NCBI RefSeq assembly: GCF_029626175.1
Contig: NZ_JARUBM010000002.1
Location: 620,001 to 684,000 of the forward strand
Direction: 5' to 3'
DNA from: Micromonospora sp. WMMD1082
GTDB lineage: Bacteria > Actinomycetota > Actinomycetes > Mycobacteriales > Micromonosporaceae
DNA: 64,000 bases
Every line of letters begins with the position of its first letter. The first letter of the stretch is position 1. This document shows positions 55,997 through 64,000 of the stretch, piece by piece. Below the pieces are notes generated by a model. That model made no database searches. It saw only the letters and a list, made by a program, of their open reading frames with translations, and was not told where the DNA came from. A program made the position numbers and the translations under genes.

Positions 55997-56527
55997 GTGG
56001 CCGAGGACGTACGCCTCGACGGCGACGGGGTCGTCCTGCGTCAGTGGTCGGAGCGCGACCTGGCACAGTTGGTGGCGATCTTCGACCACGAGGAGATGGC
56101 CTACCGCCTGCCGGTGGCCGCGCCGTTCGACCTGGCCGCCGCCGAGGCGTACCTGATCACCGCCCGGCGGGCACAGGAGGCCGGGCACCGGATCTACCTC
56201 GCCATCACCAGCGGCGACGACCTGGCGCGCGGCGAGGTGATGCTCAACTTCGCCGGTCGCACCATCGGCTACGCGGTCGGGCCGGCCCACCGGGGTCAGG
56301 GCCTGGCCAGCCGCGCCCTACGGTTGATCACCCGGTACGCCCACTCGGTGGCGGGCCTGCCGACCGTGTATCTCGACATCGAGGCGGACAACGCCGGCAG
56401 CGCGGCCGTGGCCCGGTCGGTCGGCTACCGGCCAGCCGGCGGCGAACCGGCCTTCGTCGAGGACAAGGGGCGGCGCTACGCCCTGCACCGCTGGACGCAC
56501 ACCGAGCCGTCGCCGCCGGCCACCTGA
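55997..56527 (+). CDS. GNAT family N-acetyltransferase (RimJ/RimL-like)
   Basis: 176-residue acetyltransferase. N-terminal VVLRQWSERDLAQLVAIFDH and the acetyl-CoA motif IGYAVGPAHRGQGLASRALRLITRYA (R-G-Q-G-L-A) with VYLDIEADNAGSAAVARSVGYRP are typical of the RimJ/RimL group that acetylates N-terminal amines or small substrates. GTG start with GGGGGGA before it. Monocistronic, convergent with the aldo-keto reductase. Substrate unknown. Confidence 0.85.
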   Translation: MAEDVRLDGDGVVLRQWSERDLAQLVAIFDHEEMAYRLPVAAPFDLAAAEAYLITARRAQEAGHRIYLAITSGDDLARGEVMLNFAGRTIGYAVGPAHRGQGLASRALRLITRYAHSVAGLPTVYLDIEADNAGSAAVARSVGYRPAGGEPAFVEDKGRRYALHRWTHTEPSPPAT

Positions 56528-56609
56528 CGCCACCCCGCGCCCCGGCCGCCCCGACGCCGCCCAACAGCCCGACGGCGAGCGGCGGGCGGCGGGCGGCGAC
56601 CGGTGACGG

Positions 56610-57398
56610 TCAGGAGTTGCCGAGGGCGTCGATGTCGCGGATCTCCTCGGCGGTCAGCGAGAAGCCGAAGATGTCGGCGTTGGCCCGGATCCGCTCCGGC
56701 GTCACCGACTTGGGTATCGCCACGATCTCGTGGTCGATGTGCCAACGCAGCACCACCTGGGCGGGCGAGACATCGTGCGCGCCGGCGATCCGGGTCAGCA
56801 CCGGGTCGGAGAGGTCGCTGGTCTTGAACGGGCTGTACCCCTCCAGCACCACCCCGCGATCCCGGTGCTCGACGTGCCGCTGCCGGTCGTACAGCCTGGG
56901 GCTCCACTTGATCTGATTGACCGCCGGGTTCTCCTCGGTCGCCTGGATCAGCTCGTCGATCTGGGCGGTGCTGAAGTTGCTCACCCCCACCGCGCGGGTC
57001 AGGCCCTCGTCGCGGGCGGCGAGCATCTCCCGCCAGACCGGGATCAGGTCACCCGGGTCCCGGGGCGGCCAGTGCGCCAGCCACAGGTCGACGTAGTCGA
57101 CGCCGAGGGCCCGCAGGCTCGCCTCGATCGTCTCCCGTTCCCGGCCGACCCGCTCGGGCGGGAGCTTGGTGGTGATGAAGACGTCCTCCCGGCGCAGCCC
57201 GCTCTCGCGTACCGCCCGGCCGACCTCTTCCTCGTTGCCGTACATCGTGGCGGTGTCGATGTGCCGGTAGCCGGCGTCGAGCGCGGCGAGCACGGCCTTG
57301 AAGCCCTCCTCGCCGGTGGCCTGCCAGGTGCCGAAGCCGAGCAGGGGGATCCGGACGTCGCCGGGAAGAACGGCGGTGGGGTGGTCAGCATGGTCCAT
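56610..57398 (-). CDS. Aldo/keto reductase
   Basis: 262-residue NADPH-dependent reductase with a TIM-barrel fold. The catalytic tetrad is complete: Asp48 and Tyr53 in HIDTATMYGNE, Lys78 in TTKLP and His109 in LAHWP. IPKSVTPERIRANADIFGF is the NADPH-binding region. It belongs to the AKR5-like group that reduces sugar aldehydes and 2,5-diketo acids. The ATG at 57398 starts the conserved protein. It lies next to the first 41-bp direct repeat of the GntR cassette, which now separates it from the ligase-like gene. Confidence 0.92.
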   Translation of the reverse strand: MDHADHPTAVLPGDVRIPLLGFGTWQATGEEGFKAVLAALDAGYRHIDTATMYGNEEEVGRAVRESGLRREDVFITTKLPPERVGRERETIEASLRALGVDYVDLWLAHWPPRDPGDLIPVWREMLAARDEGLTRAVGVSNFSTAQIDELIQATEENPAVNQIKWSPRLYDRQRHVEHRDRGVVLEGYSPFKTSDLSDPVLTRIAGAHDVSPAQVVLRWHIDHEIVAIPKSVTPERIRANADIFGFSLTAEEIRDIDALGNS

Positions 57399-57430
57399 AC
57401 CGACGGTTCTACCCCCGATGACCCCCGCCA

Positions 57431-57471
57431 TGCCCGAATCAGGCCCGGCGACGCGCCGCCGACCAGCGCGT
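57431..57471 (+). repeat. 41-bp direct repeat, left copy
   Basis: Begins TGCCCGAATCAGGCCC and ends GCCGACCAGCGCGT. It differs from the right copy at 58135-58175 at a single base (position 17, G versus C). The two copies are 704 bp apart and enclose the GntR gene and the divergent small gene. Confidence 0.95.
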
Positions 57472-57497
57472 GGGCGCGTCGGTGGGTGCCGGTTCCT

Positions 57498-57734
57498 TCA
57501 GGTGGTCTCCGGCTTCACGAAGGTGCCCCGCCCGGTGAAGGTGACCACCAAACTCTCCTCGCGCAGGATGTCGAGCGCCGCGCGGACGGTTCCTCGTGCC
57601 ACATCGTAGGTCTGCGCCAACGTCACCTCGCCCGGGAGCTTGTGTCCAGGCGGCCACTCGCCAGATTCGATCTTCGCCCGTAGCGCGTCGGCGACCTGGG
57701 CCGCGAAGGATCGAGGCTGCCACGGGTCGACCAT
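57498..57734 (-). CDS. Single-domain GntR-family regulator
   Basis: 78 residues that cover only the winged helix-turn-helix of GntR proteins: FAAQVADALRAKIESGEWPPGHKLPGEVTLAQTYDVARGTVRAALDILREESLVV in pattern, then FTGRGTFV. There is no ligand-binding domain, so it may act as a constitutive or partner-dependent DNA binder. It is divergent from a 91-residue gene, with a palindrome-rich gap between. Both lie inside the segment flanked by 41-bp direct repeats. Confidence 0.88.
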   Translation of the reverse strand: MVDPWQPRSFAAQVADALRAKIESGEWPPGHKLPGEVTLAQTYDVARGTVRAALDILREESLVVTFTGRGTFVKPETT

Positions 57735-57764
57735 GCCCCGAGGCTTTCACCTGTCCCCCTAGCT

Positions 57765-57816
57765 CAACCTGTCGATGGTGTTCATCTACTAGACAGGATG
57801 AACAGGTTGGGTCTAG
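57765..57816. promoter_or_regulatory. Nested palindromes between the GntR gene and the small divergent gene
   Basis: CAACCTGT (57765-57772) pairs with ACAGGTTG (57802-57809). Inside it TTCATC (57781-57786) pairs with GATGAA (57797-57802), and CTAGAC (57789-57794) pairs with GTCTAG (57811-57816). The cluster is well placed to control both genes through the GntR protein. Confidence 0.6.
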
Positions 57817-57856
57817 CGTCAACGCCATGGCTGCACAGTGACATCGGGAGGCCGGG

Positions 57857-58132
57857 ATGCGAGCGCGTCAACTGCCGTCAGTGCCGGTTGCGATCGTTGG
57901 TGACGGCGTGCCGCCGGATCAGCCGGTCACCGTGTGGCTCGATTCCGGCTCTGGACCGGGCCTGGAACTGGTGGTGCCGCCCGACCAGCGCTGGCGGGTC
58001 ACCGTGCGAAACGGCCAGGACGTGTTGCTGCTCATCCCCGACCCTGAGGACGTGGAAGCCCTCCGCGTGATGGCCAACGCACAGAGCTTGTGGGACAGCT
58101 ACGCCGACCCGGACGACCAAGATCCACTTTGA
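57857..58132 (+). CDS. Small uncharacterised protein of the GntR cassette
   Basis: 91 residues, not recognised. It looks like a compact beta-rich domain (VPVAIVGDGVPPDQPVTVWLDSGSGPGLELVVPPDQRWRVTV in pattern) followed by an acidic helical tail (EDVEALRVMANAQSLWDSYADPDDQDPL in pattern). GGGAGG lies 5 bases before the ATG. Paired divergently with the GntR gene and ends 2 bases before the right direct repeat. It may be the GntR partner or effector. Confidence 0.6.
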   Translation: MRARQLPSVPVAIVGDGVPPDQPVTVWLDSGSGPGLELVVPPDQRWRVTVRNGQDVLLLIPDPEDVEALRVMANAQSLWDSYADPDDQDPL

Positions 58133-58134
58133 TC

Positions 58135-58175
58135 TGCCCGAATCAGGCCCCGCGACGCGCCGCCGACCAGCGCGT
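58135..58175 (+). repeat. 41-bp direct repeat, right copy
   Basis: Second copy of the 41-bp direct repeat, 40 of 41 bases identical to 57431-57471. It borders the start of the LigD-type gene. Confidence 0.95.
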
Positions 58176-58194
58176 CGGTCCGCCGTGCCGGAGA

Positions 58195-59250
58195 ATGCGG
58201 GGTGTGGCTGACCGGCTGGAGGAGTACCGGCGCAAGCGGGACGCCGCGCGTACCCCGGAGCCGGTGCCGCCCGACCGTCCCCGGCGCCGCCGGGCCGGCG
58301 ACCGGGCGCGGTTCGTCATCCAGCAGCACCACGCCCGCAGCCTGCACTGGGATCTGCGCCTGGAGCGCGACGGGGTGCTCGTCTCCTGGGCGGTGCCGCG
58401 CGGGCTGCCCCGCGAGCCGGGCCGCAACCACCTCGCCGTGCACACCGAGGATCACCCGACGGAGTATCTCGACTTCTCCGGTGAGATCCCGGCCGGCGAG
58501 TACGGCGGCGGGCGGATGACCATCCACGACCGGGGCACCTACCACTGCGAGAAGTGGCAGGACCGCGAGGTGGTGGTGCAGTTGCGGGGTGGGCGGACCT
58601 CGGGACGGTACGTGCTGTTCGCCACCGGCGGGCGGGACGGCCGGGACTGGATGGTGCGCCGCACGGATCCGCCGCCGGAGGGCTGGACCAGCATGCCGGA
58701 GCAGGTCGCGCCGATGCGGGCCACGCCGGCCGGCCGGCTCCCGACCGACCGGGCCGAATGGGGGTACGAGCTGCGCTGGGACGGGATACGCGCGGTGGCG
58801 TACGTCTCCGGCGGCCGGTTGCGGCTGCTCTCCGACTCCGGTCAGGAGATCACCGGGGCGTACCCGTGGCTGCGGCCGATGGCCGAGGCGCTGGCCCCGA
58901 CCGAGGCCGTGCTCGACGGTGTGCTGGTCCGCATCGACCGGGCCGGACGGGTCCGGCCGGCGCGGGGCGGGCGGAGCACCGCCGACGCCCAGTACCTGCT
59001 GGTCGACCTGCTCTGGTTGGAGGGGACGACCAGCATGGGGCTGCCGTACCCGCAGCGCCGGGAGCTGCTCGACTCGCTGGCGCTGGCCGGGCCGCACTGG
59101 CAGACTCCGCCGTGGTTTCCCGGCGCCGGTACCGAGACCATGCGCGCGGCCCGCGAGCAGGGGCTGCCCGGGGTGGTGGCGAAGCGACTGGACTCGGTCT
59201 ACGAGCCGGGGCGGCGCAGCCGCGCGTGGCGCAGCGTGGACGCGAGCTGA
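58195..59250 (+). CDS. LigD-type 3'-phosphoesterase fused to a degenerate ATP-dependent ligase domain
   Basis: 351 residues. The N-terminal phosphoesterase domain (about 35-150) keeps its active-site residues: QQHHARSLHWDLRLE (His45, His46, His51, Asp53), HTEDHP and GEYGGGRM. It would clean 3' ends of DNA. The second half has the outline of the LigD ligase. However, motif I, normally E-x-K-W-D-G, reads YELRWDG with Arg194 in place of the adenylated Lys, and the final Lys-rich motif is lost (AWRSVDAS). It probably cannot ligate. ATG 58195 or GTG 58204 may be the start. It lies after the GntR cassette and 16 bases before thrC. Confidence 0.85.
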   Translation: MRGVADRLEEYRRKRDAARTPEPVPPDRPRRRRAGDRARFVIQQHHARSLHWDLRLERDGVLVSWAVPRGLPREPGRNHLAVHTEDHPTEYLDFSGEIPAGEYGGGRMTIHDRGTYHCEKWQDREVVVQLRGGRTSGRYVLFATGGRDGRDWMVRRTDPPPEGWTSMPEQVAPMRATPAGRLPTDRAEWGYELRWDGIRAVAYVSGGRLRLLSDSGQEITGAYPWLRPMAEALAPTEAVLDGVLVRIDRAGRVRPARGGRSTADAQYLLVDLLWLEGTTSMGLPYPQRRELLDSLALAGPHWQTPPWFPGAGTETMRAAREQGLPGVVAKRLDSVYEPGRRSRAWRSVDAS

Positions 59251-59266
59251 GACGGCGAGGAGCACC

Positions 59267-60460
59267 GTGTACCTGACCCATCTCGAGTGCCCGCGCTGCG
59301 GCCGGGAACACGACGCCGGCGTACCGCAGAATCTCTGCGAGTGCGGCTCGCCGCTGCTGGCCCGCTACGACCTCGCGGCGGTGGCGGGGGCGGTCGAGCC
59401 GGAGCGGTTCGGGCTGCGCCCGGCCGACCTGTGGCGCTACCGGGAGCTGTTGCCGGTGGCCGACCCGGCCTGTGTCACCACACTCGGCGAGGGCTGGACA
59501 CCGATGCTGCGCGCACCCGCCTACGGCGCCGAGATCGGCGTCGACGACCTGCTGGTCAAGGACGAGGGCCTGACCCCGACCGGATCGTTCAAGGCACGCG
59601 GGGCCGCCGTGGGCGTGAGCCGGGCACGGGAGTTGGGCATCCGGCGGATCGCCATGCCGACCAACGGCAACGCGGGCGCCGCCTGGGCCACCTACGCGGC
59701 ACGCGCGGGGATGGGCGCCACGATCGCGATGCCGCTGGACGCGCCGACCATCTGCCGCCGGGAGTGCGTCGCCGCCGGCGCCGACCTGCGCCTGGTCGAC
59801 GGACTGATCGGCGACGCCGGGCGCCAGGTCGCCGCGCTCGTCGCGGCCTCGTCGGGCACCATCTTCGACGCCGGTACGCTGCGCGAGCCGTACCGCCTTG
59901 AGGGCAAGAAGACGATGGGGTACGAGATCGTCGAGCAGCTGGGCTGGCAGGTGCCCGACGTGATCGTCTACCCGACCGGCGGTGGGGTGGGGCTGATCGG
60001 CATCCACAAGGCACTCGGCGAACTACGCGAGCTGGGCTGGGTCGAGGACCGGTTGCCCCGCCTGGTCGCGGTGCAGTCCACCGGCTGCGCGCCGATCGTC
60101 CGGGCGTTCGCCGCCGGGGAGGACCGGGCCCGGCCGTGGGCCGACGCGCACACGGTGGCGTTCGGCATCACCGTTCCCGCGCCGCTGGGCGACGAGCTGA
60201 TCCTGACGGCGCTGCGGGCCACCGCCGGCACCGCGATCGCGGTGGACGACGCCGAGATCCTGACCGACCTGCGGGACTTCGCCGCCCGGGAGGGCCTGCT
60301 GCTCTGCCCGGAGGGAGCGGCCTGCCTGACCGCCGCCCGCAAGCTGCGGGCCGGCGGGTGGATCCGCGCGGGTGAGCGCGTGGTGGTGCTCAACACCGGG
60401 GCCGGTGTGAAGTATCCGGAGACGATCGACGTTGCCGGCGTACCGGTCCTGCCCAGCTGA
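59267..60460 (+). CDS. thrC: Threonine synthase (zinc-ribbon type)
   Basis: PLP enzyme making threonine from O-phosphohomoserine, 397 residues. The N-terminus has a CPRCG...CECG four-cysteine zinc ribbon (residues 6-27). LGEGWTPMLRAP, Lys in TGSFKARGAA for PLP and TNGNAGAAWATYAARAG for the phosphate are present, and GGGVGLIG follows. Related enzymes of this branch, such as cysteate synthases, share the outline, so the product is likely but not certain. GAGGAG lies 5 bases before the GTG. Confidence 0.85.
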   Translation: MYLTHLECPRCGREHDAGVPQNLCECGSPLLARYDLAAVAGAVEPERFGLRPADLWRYRELLPVADPACVTTLGEGWTPMLRAPAYGAEIGVDDLLVKDEGLTPTGSFKARGAAVGVSRARELGIRRIAMPTNGNAGAAWATYAARAGMGATIAMPLDAPTICRRECVAAGADLRLVDGLIGDAGRQVAALVAASSGTIFDAGTLREPYRLEGKKTMGYEIVEQLGWQVPDVIVYPTGGGVGLIGIHKALGELRELGWVEDRLPRLVAVQSTGCAPIVRAFAAGEDRARPWADAHTVAFGITVPAPLGDELILTALRATAGTAIAVDDAEILTDLRDFAAREGLLLCPEGAACLTAARKLRAGGWIRAGERVVVLNTGAGVKYPETIDVAGVPVLPS

Positions 60461-60474
60461 CCGGCGGGCGGGCG

Positions 60475-62271
60475 TCAGTCGGCGGTGGGGTCGGTCAGCC
60501 GCCAGGCGGCGTTGATCTGGCCGATGTGCGACAGCGCCTGGGGCGTGTTGCCCAGGTGCGCCCCGCTGCGCAGGTCGATCTGCTCGCTGAAGAGCCCGAC
60601 GTCGTTGGCGTGCCCGGTCACCCGCTCGAACAGCCGCGCGGCGCGCTCCCGTTCGCCGGCCAGCACCAGGCACTCCACCAGCCAGAACGAGCAGAGCAGG
60701 AAGCCCGCGGGATCGGAGTCCCAGCGGCGGACCAGCCCACCGTCACCGCCCAACTCCCGCTCGACCGCCTCTATGGTCGCCCGCATCCGCGGGTCGGTGG
60801 CCGGCAGGAAGCCCACCACCGGCAGGTAGAGCGCCGCGGCATCCAGCTCCGGCGAGCCGAAGGCACCGGTGAAGACGCCCCGGCGTTCGTGGAAGCCGTC
60901 GCGGAGCACGGTGGCCCGGATCTCGTCCCGGATGCCGGCCCACCGCTGGGCGTCCGCCCGCTCTCCCAGCTGCGGTGCCAGCCGCACCGCCCGGTCCATC
61001 GCCACCCAGCAGAGCACCTTGGACGACAGGTAGTGCAGCTCACGGTCGCGGGGCTCCCAGATCCCCTGGTCGGGTAGCTGCCAGGTGGCGGCCACCTGCT
61101 CGGTGAGGCCGAGCACCATCTCGCGCAGCTCGGCGGCGAACTCGTCGCCGAGATAGTCACGCAGTCGCCAGATCGCCGAGACGACCTCGCCCGGCACGTC
61201 GAGTTGCCGCTGCCGCCAGGCGTCGTTGCCGATGCGCACCGGCCAGCTGCCGGCGTACCCGGCCAGGTGGGGGCAGATGTGCTCGGAGACGTCCCGCTCC
61301 CCCTCCAGCCCGAACAGCACGGGCACCGGCTCGGGACCGATCCGCCCGATCGCGCGGACCGCCCAGTCGAACAGCCGCGACGCCTCGGTCGGGCAGGCCG
61401 CCACCCAGAGGGCACGCATGGTCATCGCGAAGTCACGCAACCAGGAGAAGCGGTAGTCGTAGTTGCGGTCGCCGCCGAGTTCCTCCGGCAGCGACGTGGT
61501 CGACGCCGCGGCGACCGCGCCGCTGCGGGCGTACGTCAGACCGGTGAGCACGGTCGCGCTGTGCCGGACCACCTCCGGGTAGCGGCCGTCGTACCGGTGG
61601 GTCTCGCGGAACGCCTGCCACGCCTGCACCGTGTCCGCCAGCGTCCCGACCGGCTCCAGTCGCGCCGGTGTCCCGCCGAACGCCGACGCGTACGCCAGGT
61701 CGAAGCCGAGCACCTGCCCCTCGTCGACCTCGAAGGTGTGTCGGACCCGGTCATGGTCGGCCCGCAGCCGCAGCCCGTCGCAGCGCAGCACCAGCTCGAT
61801 CGGGCCGGCAACGGCCAGCACCGCGCCATCGGTGAGTTCCCGCAGGTACGGGGTGAGCAGGCCGTACTCCGGTCGGGGCCGGAAGTCCATGGCCATCCGC
61901 ACCCGGCCGGACAGCCCCTCGACCACGCGCAGCAGCACGGCCGGCGAGTGCAGGCCGAACTGGTGGGCGCGGGCGCCCACCTCGGCGGCGAGCGCGTCGG
62001 TGACCGCGACACTTCCCTCGGGCGTGTGGTGCACGGTGCGCAGCACCAGCGACTGCCCCTGGTACGCCCGCTGCACCCGGTGGCCGGGGCTCCCCGTCGC
62101 GACCGGCGCCAGCCGCCAGTGACCGCCGTCGGGATCGATCAGCCGGCCGAAGACCGAGGGCGAATCAAACCGGTTCGGGCACCACCAGTCGATCGAGCCG
62201 GCCCGGCTCACCAAGGCACCCGAGCGGCAGTCGGAGAGGAACCCGTAGTCGGAGATCGCCGGCTGCTCCAT
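60475..62271 (-). CDS. GH15 glucoamylase/trehalase-like hydrolase
   Basis: 598-residue cytoplasmic glucosidase with an N-terminal beta domain and a C-terminal (alpha/alpha)6 barrel. The start AISDYGFLSDCRSGALVSRAGSIDWWCPNRFDSPSVF is the hallmark of actinobacterial GH15 trehalase-like enzymes. The barrel has NYDYRFSWLRDFAMT. Glu406 in GIWEPRDREL and Glu563 in FSEQID fit the acid and base. No signal peptide. The substrate may be trehalose or an alpha-glucan. Convergent with thrC, 14 bases apart. Confidence 0.92.
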   Translation of the reverse strand: MEQPAISDYGFLSDCRSGALVSRAGSIDWWCPNRFDSPSVFGRLIDPDGGHWRLAPVATGSPGHRVQRAYQGQSLVLRTVHHTPEGSVAVTDALAAEVGARAHQFGLHSPAVLLRVVEGLSGRVRMAMDFRPRPEYGLLTPYLRELTDGAVLAVAGPIELVLRCDGLRLRADHDRVRHTFEVDEGQVLGFDLAYASAFGGTPARLEPVGTLADTVQAWQAFRETHRYDGRYPEVVRHSATVLTGLTYARSGAVAAASTTSLPEELGGDRNYDYRFSWLRDFAMTMRALWVAACPTEASRLFDWAVRAIGRIGPEPVPVLFGLEGERDVSEHICPHLAGYAGSWPVRIGNDAWRQRQLDVPGEVVSAIWRLRDYLGDEFAAELREMVLGLTEQVAATWQLPDQGIWEPRDRELHYLSSKVLCWVAMDRAVRLAPQLGERADAQRWAGIRDEIRATVLRDGFHERRGVFTGAFGSPELDAAALYLPVVGFLPATDPRMRATIEAVERELGGDGGLVRRWDSDPAGFLLCSFWLVECLVLAGERERAARLFERVTGHANDVGLFSEQIDLRSGAHLGNTPQALSHIGQINAAWRLTDPTAD

Positions 62272-62347
62272 CCGGCCGGCGTACCCCGGATCCTCGATCT
62301 CATCACGCCCGCACCGCCGCCTGGCGGCGGTGCGGGCCGGCGGGTGG

Positions 62348-62740
62348 TCAGGAGGTCGGCGGCTCGTCCTCGCCGGCGGCCTCGGCGGCGTCGGCCTCCT
62401 CCTTCGTCCGGTGGACCGCCTGGTCGGCGTGCTCCGGCGGCCCGTAGACGGTGTAGAGCACCAGCGGGTTCGGCCCGGTGTTGACGAAGTTGTGCCTGGT
62501 GCCGGCGGGTACGACCACCAGGTCGCCCTGCACCACCTCGCGCGTCTCCCCGGCCACCCGCGCCTCGCCGGTGCCGCTGACGAAGGTGAGGATCTGGTCG
62601 ATCTCCTCGTGGACCTCCTCACCGATCTCGCCGCCGGGCGGAATCGTCATGATCACCAACTGGGTGTGCTCGCCGGTCCACAGCACGCGTCGGAAGTCCG
62701 GGCTCTTCTCGGCGACGGTCGCGATAGTGAAGTGCTCCAT
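62348..62740 (-). CDS. Cupin-domain protein
   Basis: 130-residue single-domain cupin. The metal motif GEEVHEEIDQILTFVSGTGEARVAG (partial first cupin motif) and VPAGTRHNFVNTG (second motif) are present; the ligands are His and Glu. Small cupins like this are often sugar isomerases or metal-dependent binding proteins. The C-terminal 25 residues are Glu/Ala-rich. ATG at 62740 is the first conserved Met. It lies 76 bases upstream of the GH15 gene on the same strand. Confidence 0.87.
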   Translation of the reverse strand: MEHFTIATVAEKSPDFRRVLWTGEHTQLVIMTIPPGGEIGEEVHEEIDQILTFVSGTGEARVAGETREVVQGDLVVVPAGTRHNFVNTGPNPLVLYTVYGPPEHADQAVHRTKEEADAAEAAGEDEPPTS

Positions 62741-63010
62741 GTACGCCCTTATACCCCACCGCGGTCCGACCCACGCCGGGCTTCGCAGATGGTGGAATTG
62801 GTCACGGCCGGAGGGTTTGGCGCGGCACCTTTCGGGGATCGACACGGGCGGACCGGCATGACCGGTCACGCCAGGTCCCCGCTGACGTACCGCCGTACGG
62901 CTGCGACGGTGGGAGACGGCCGAGCGCGGCGACGTTTCGACCTCCGGGTCAGACGGCGCCGCGCGCTCACGTGCGGCTTGGGCGACCCGGCCGGGCGCCC
63001 CGGCCGGCGG

Positions 63011-63418
63011 TCAGGAGAGCACGGCCAGGTGAAAGGCCCGGTCGGCGGCCTCCCCGGCGCCGTCGAAGGTGGTCACGAAGACGGCGTTCGGGATGCCGGT
63101 ACGACCGGCGACCGCGATCTGGCCGGCGGGTGCGAGCCCGGAACTGCCCGGCAGACCGACGGTGCCGACGAGACTGGCCCCGGTGACGTCCTGGTCGAAG
63201 ACCACCTGGTACATCCCGGTGCTGAAGCGGTTGGCCGTCGCCGCGCCCAGCCCTCGGACCAGGAGGCCATCGGCGTTGACCACCGCGAACGACACCCGCG
63301 CGGTCATTGGCATGCCGGCACCGGCACAGGTGGTGTGTGCGGCGTCGGCGCGGGCGGCGGCATCGTCCCCCGGAACCGGCTGTGCCGCCCCTGTGATCCT
63401 GGCTCTCGCGCTGGACAT
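63011..63418 (-). CDS. Uncharacterised beta-rich protein
   Basis: 135 residues, not recognised. The first 38 residues are Ala-rich and low in complexity. The rest alternates short hydrophobic stretches (RVSFAVVNADGLLVRG, GMYQVVFDQDV, NAVFVTTFDG), as in a beta sandwich. This suggests a structural or adhesive domain. No signal peptide or cysteine pairing of note. It stands alone between two short gaps, with no functional clue from its neighbours. Confidence 0.5.
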   Translation of the reverse strand: MSSARARITGAAQPVPGDDAAARADAAHTTCAGAGMPMTARVSFAVVNADGLLVRGLGAATANRFSTGMYQVVFDQDVTGASLVGTVGLPGSSGLAPAGQIAVAGRTGIPNAVFVTTFDGAGEAADRAFHLAVLS

Positions 63419-63629
63419 TGCACTCCTTCCCAGCCGGCCGAGCCGCCCTGGCGTGTTGAGTTGGTTGTGGTAGCTAAAGGGGGATCAGCGCCGATCGGCC
63501 CCCTTTGTGCATCGAACGTATGTCGCGTTCCCCGCCGGTAACCAGGCGAACGACTGTCCGATCAAGGACAGAAGCCGTCCGTGATCATGCTGCTGACCTG
63601 CGCGAATCTCCGGTCGGCACGGTGCTCAG

Positions 63630-64000
63630 TCATCGTCGTCGGGGTCCTGGACGGGCACCCCGTCCACGCACCGCACCGACAACTCGTACTCGCCGCTCGG
63701 GCCGACGAACGTCACCTCGGCGTCGTCGTCCGGGCCACGGTCGACGTCGTCGACCCGGTACCCCTGCCGCGGCGACCAGTACTCCAGCCACACCCCGCCC
63801 GGCACGCACTCGGCGACCGCGCTTCCCCCTGCGGTAGAGAAGCTGCGCCGGTTGCCCGGCTCGGCGCTCGGGCTGGCCGGCGACGCGGTCGGGCCCGGCG
63901 GCGCGGTGCCGGGCGGTGGGGCCCCGGTCGGCGCGGGTTCGGCGAGGGCCCGGGCGATCTCCTCCTGACTGCGGACACCGCCCGGCGTCCCGGTGAGGCT
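63630..64000 (-). CDS. Uncharacterised protein with proline-rich linker (5' end outside window)
   Basis: The visible 122 codons run from the right window edge to a TGA at 63630-63632. They encode a Pro/Ala/Gly-rich linker (APPPGTAPPGPTASPASPSAEPG) and then a compact domain with two cysteines: SAVAECVPGGVWLEYWSPRQGYRVDD, DAEVTFVGPSGEYELSVRC and an acidic end (QDPDDDD). This linker-plus-small-domain order is common in secreted or membrane-anchored actinobacterial proteins, but the N-terminus is missing. Not recognised. Confidence 0.6.
   Translation of the reverse strand, partial: PHRDAGRCPQSGGDRPGPRRTRADRGPTARHRAAGPDRVAGQPERRAGQPAQLLYRRGKRGRRVRAGRGVAGVLVAAAGVPGRRRRPWPGRRRRGDVRRPERRVRVVGAVRGRGARPGPRRR

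Overview
The window is a piece of a high-GC actinobacterial chromosome. The best fit is Micromonosporaceae (Micromonospora-like). Reasons: very GC-rich coding DNA; many GTG starts and 4-base ATGA/GTGA gene overlaps; leaderless starts; a block in the same order as the mycobacterial Rv1331-Rv1341 region; and plant-polymer genes (a bacterial expansin, and a GH12-CBM2 enzyme behind a CebR-type box). No complete IS, prophage, CRISPR array or rRNA is visible. One tRNA-Leu(TAG) is present.

Layout. 1-2510: a CbiMNQO-type cobalt/nickel importer, minus strand, behind two tandem palindromes. 2596-7056: peroxiredoxin, tRNA-Leu, GNAT, expansin, MOSC protein and methyltransferase, with an unusual G-tract/hairpin element at 3825-3982. 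7226-24325: an exopolysaccharide locus with an LCP ligase, a priming phosphoglycosyltransferase, seven glycosyltransferases, a Wzx-like flippase, a Wzy-like polymerase, a beta-helix polysaccharide-cleaving candidate and, at the head of the minus-strand operon, a membrane protein with a degenerate kinase N-lobe. 24444-32350: a compact histidine-utilisation operon (RpiR regulator, hutU, an M20 amidohydrolase, hutF, hutI, hutH). 32362-33204: a DUF433/DUF5615 toxin-antitoxin pair. 33230-40928: the minus-strand clpS-DUF2017-mec-cysO-cysM-(cAMP phosphodiesterase-like)-two mannosyltransferase-like genes-rph-rdgB block. 41086-48677: dynamin-like protein, LAL regulator, pncB-pncA NAD salvage, MFS transporter. 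49090-53596: ctaD, an FAD monooxygenase and the GH12 cellulase/xyloglucanase. 53796-55826: a low-GC islet with an apparent toxin tail and candidate immunity gene, then an endolysin-like amidase. 55997-64000: GNAT, aldo-keto reductase, a GntR cassette between 41-bp direct repeats, a LigD-type phosphoesterase with a degenerate ligase domain, threonine synthase, GH15, cupin and two uncharacterised genes.

How genes work together: the hut operon turns histidine into glutamate, with HutF giving formylglutamate and the M20 enzyme the likely deformylase. CysO, CysM and Mec form the sulfur-carrier cysteine pathway; here CysO carries 38 residues beyond its diglycine. PncA and PncB feed nicotinamide into NAD. 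The exopolysaccharide genes cover priming, chain building, export, polymerisation and trimming.

The most unusual signals are: a 47-bp repeat that sits at operon junctions and supplies stop codons to hutF and clpS; the CysO extension; the GntR cassette flanked by direct repeats; the G-tract/hairpin element that ends the expansin gene; and the kinase-like protein leading the exopolysaccharide operon. All assignments are from reading the sequence. No database search was run.
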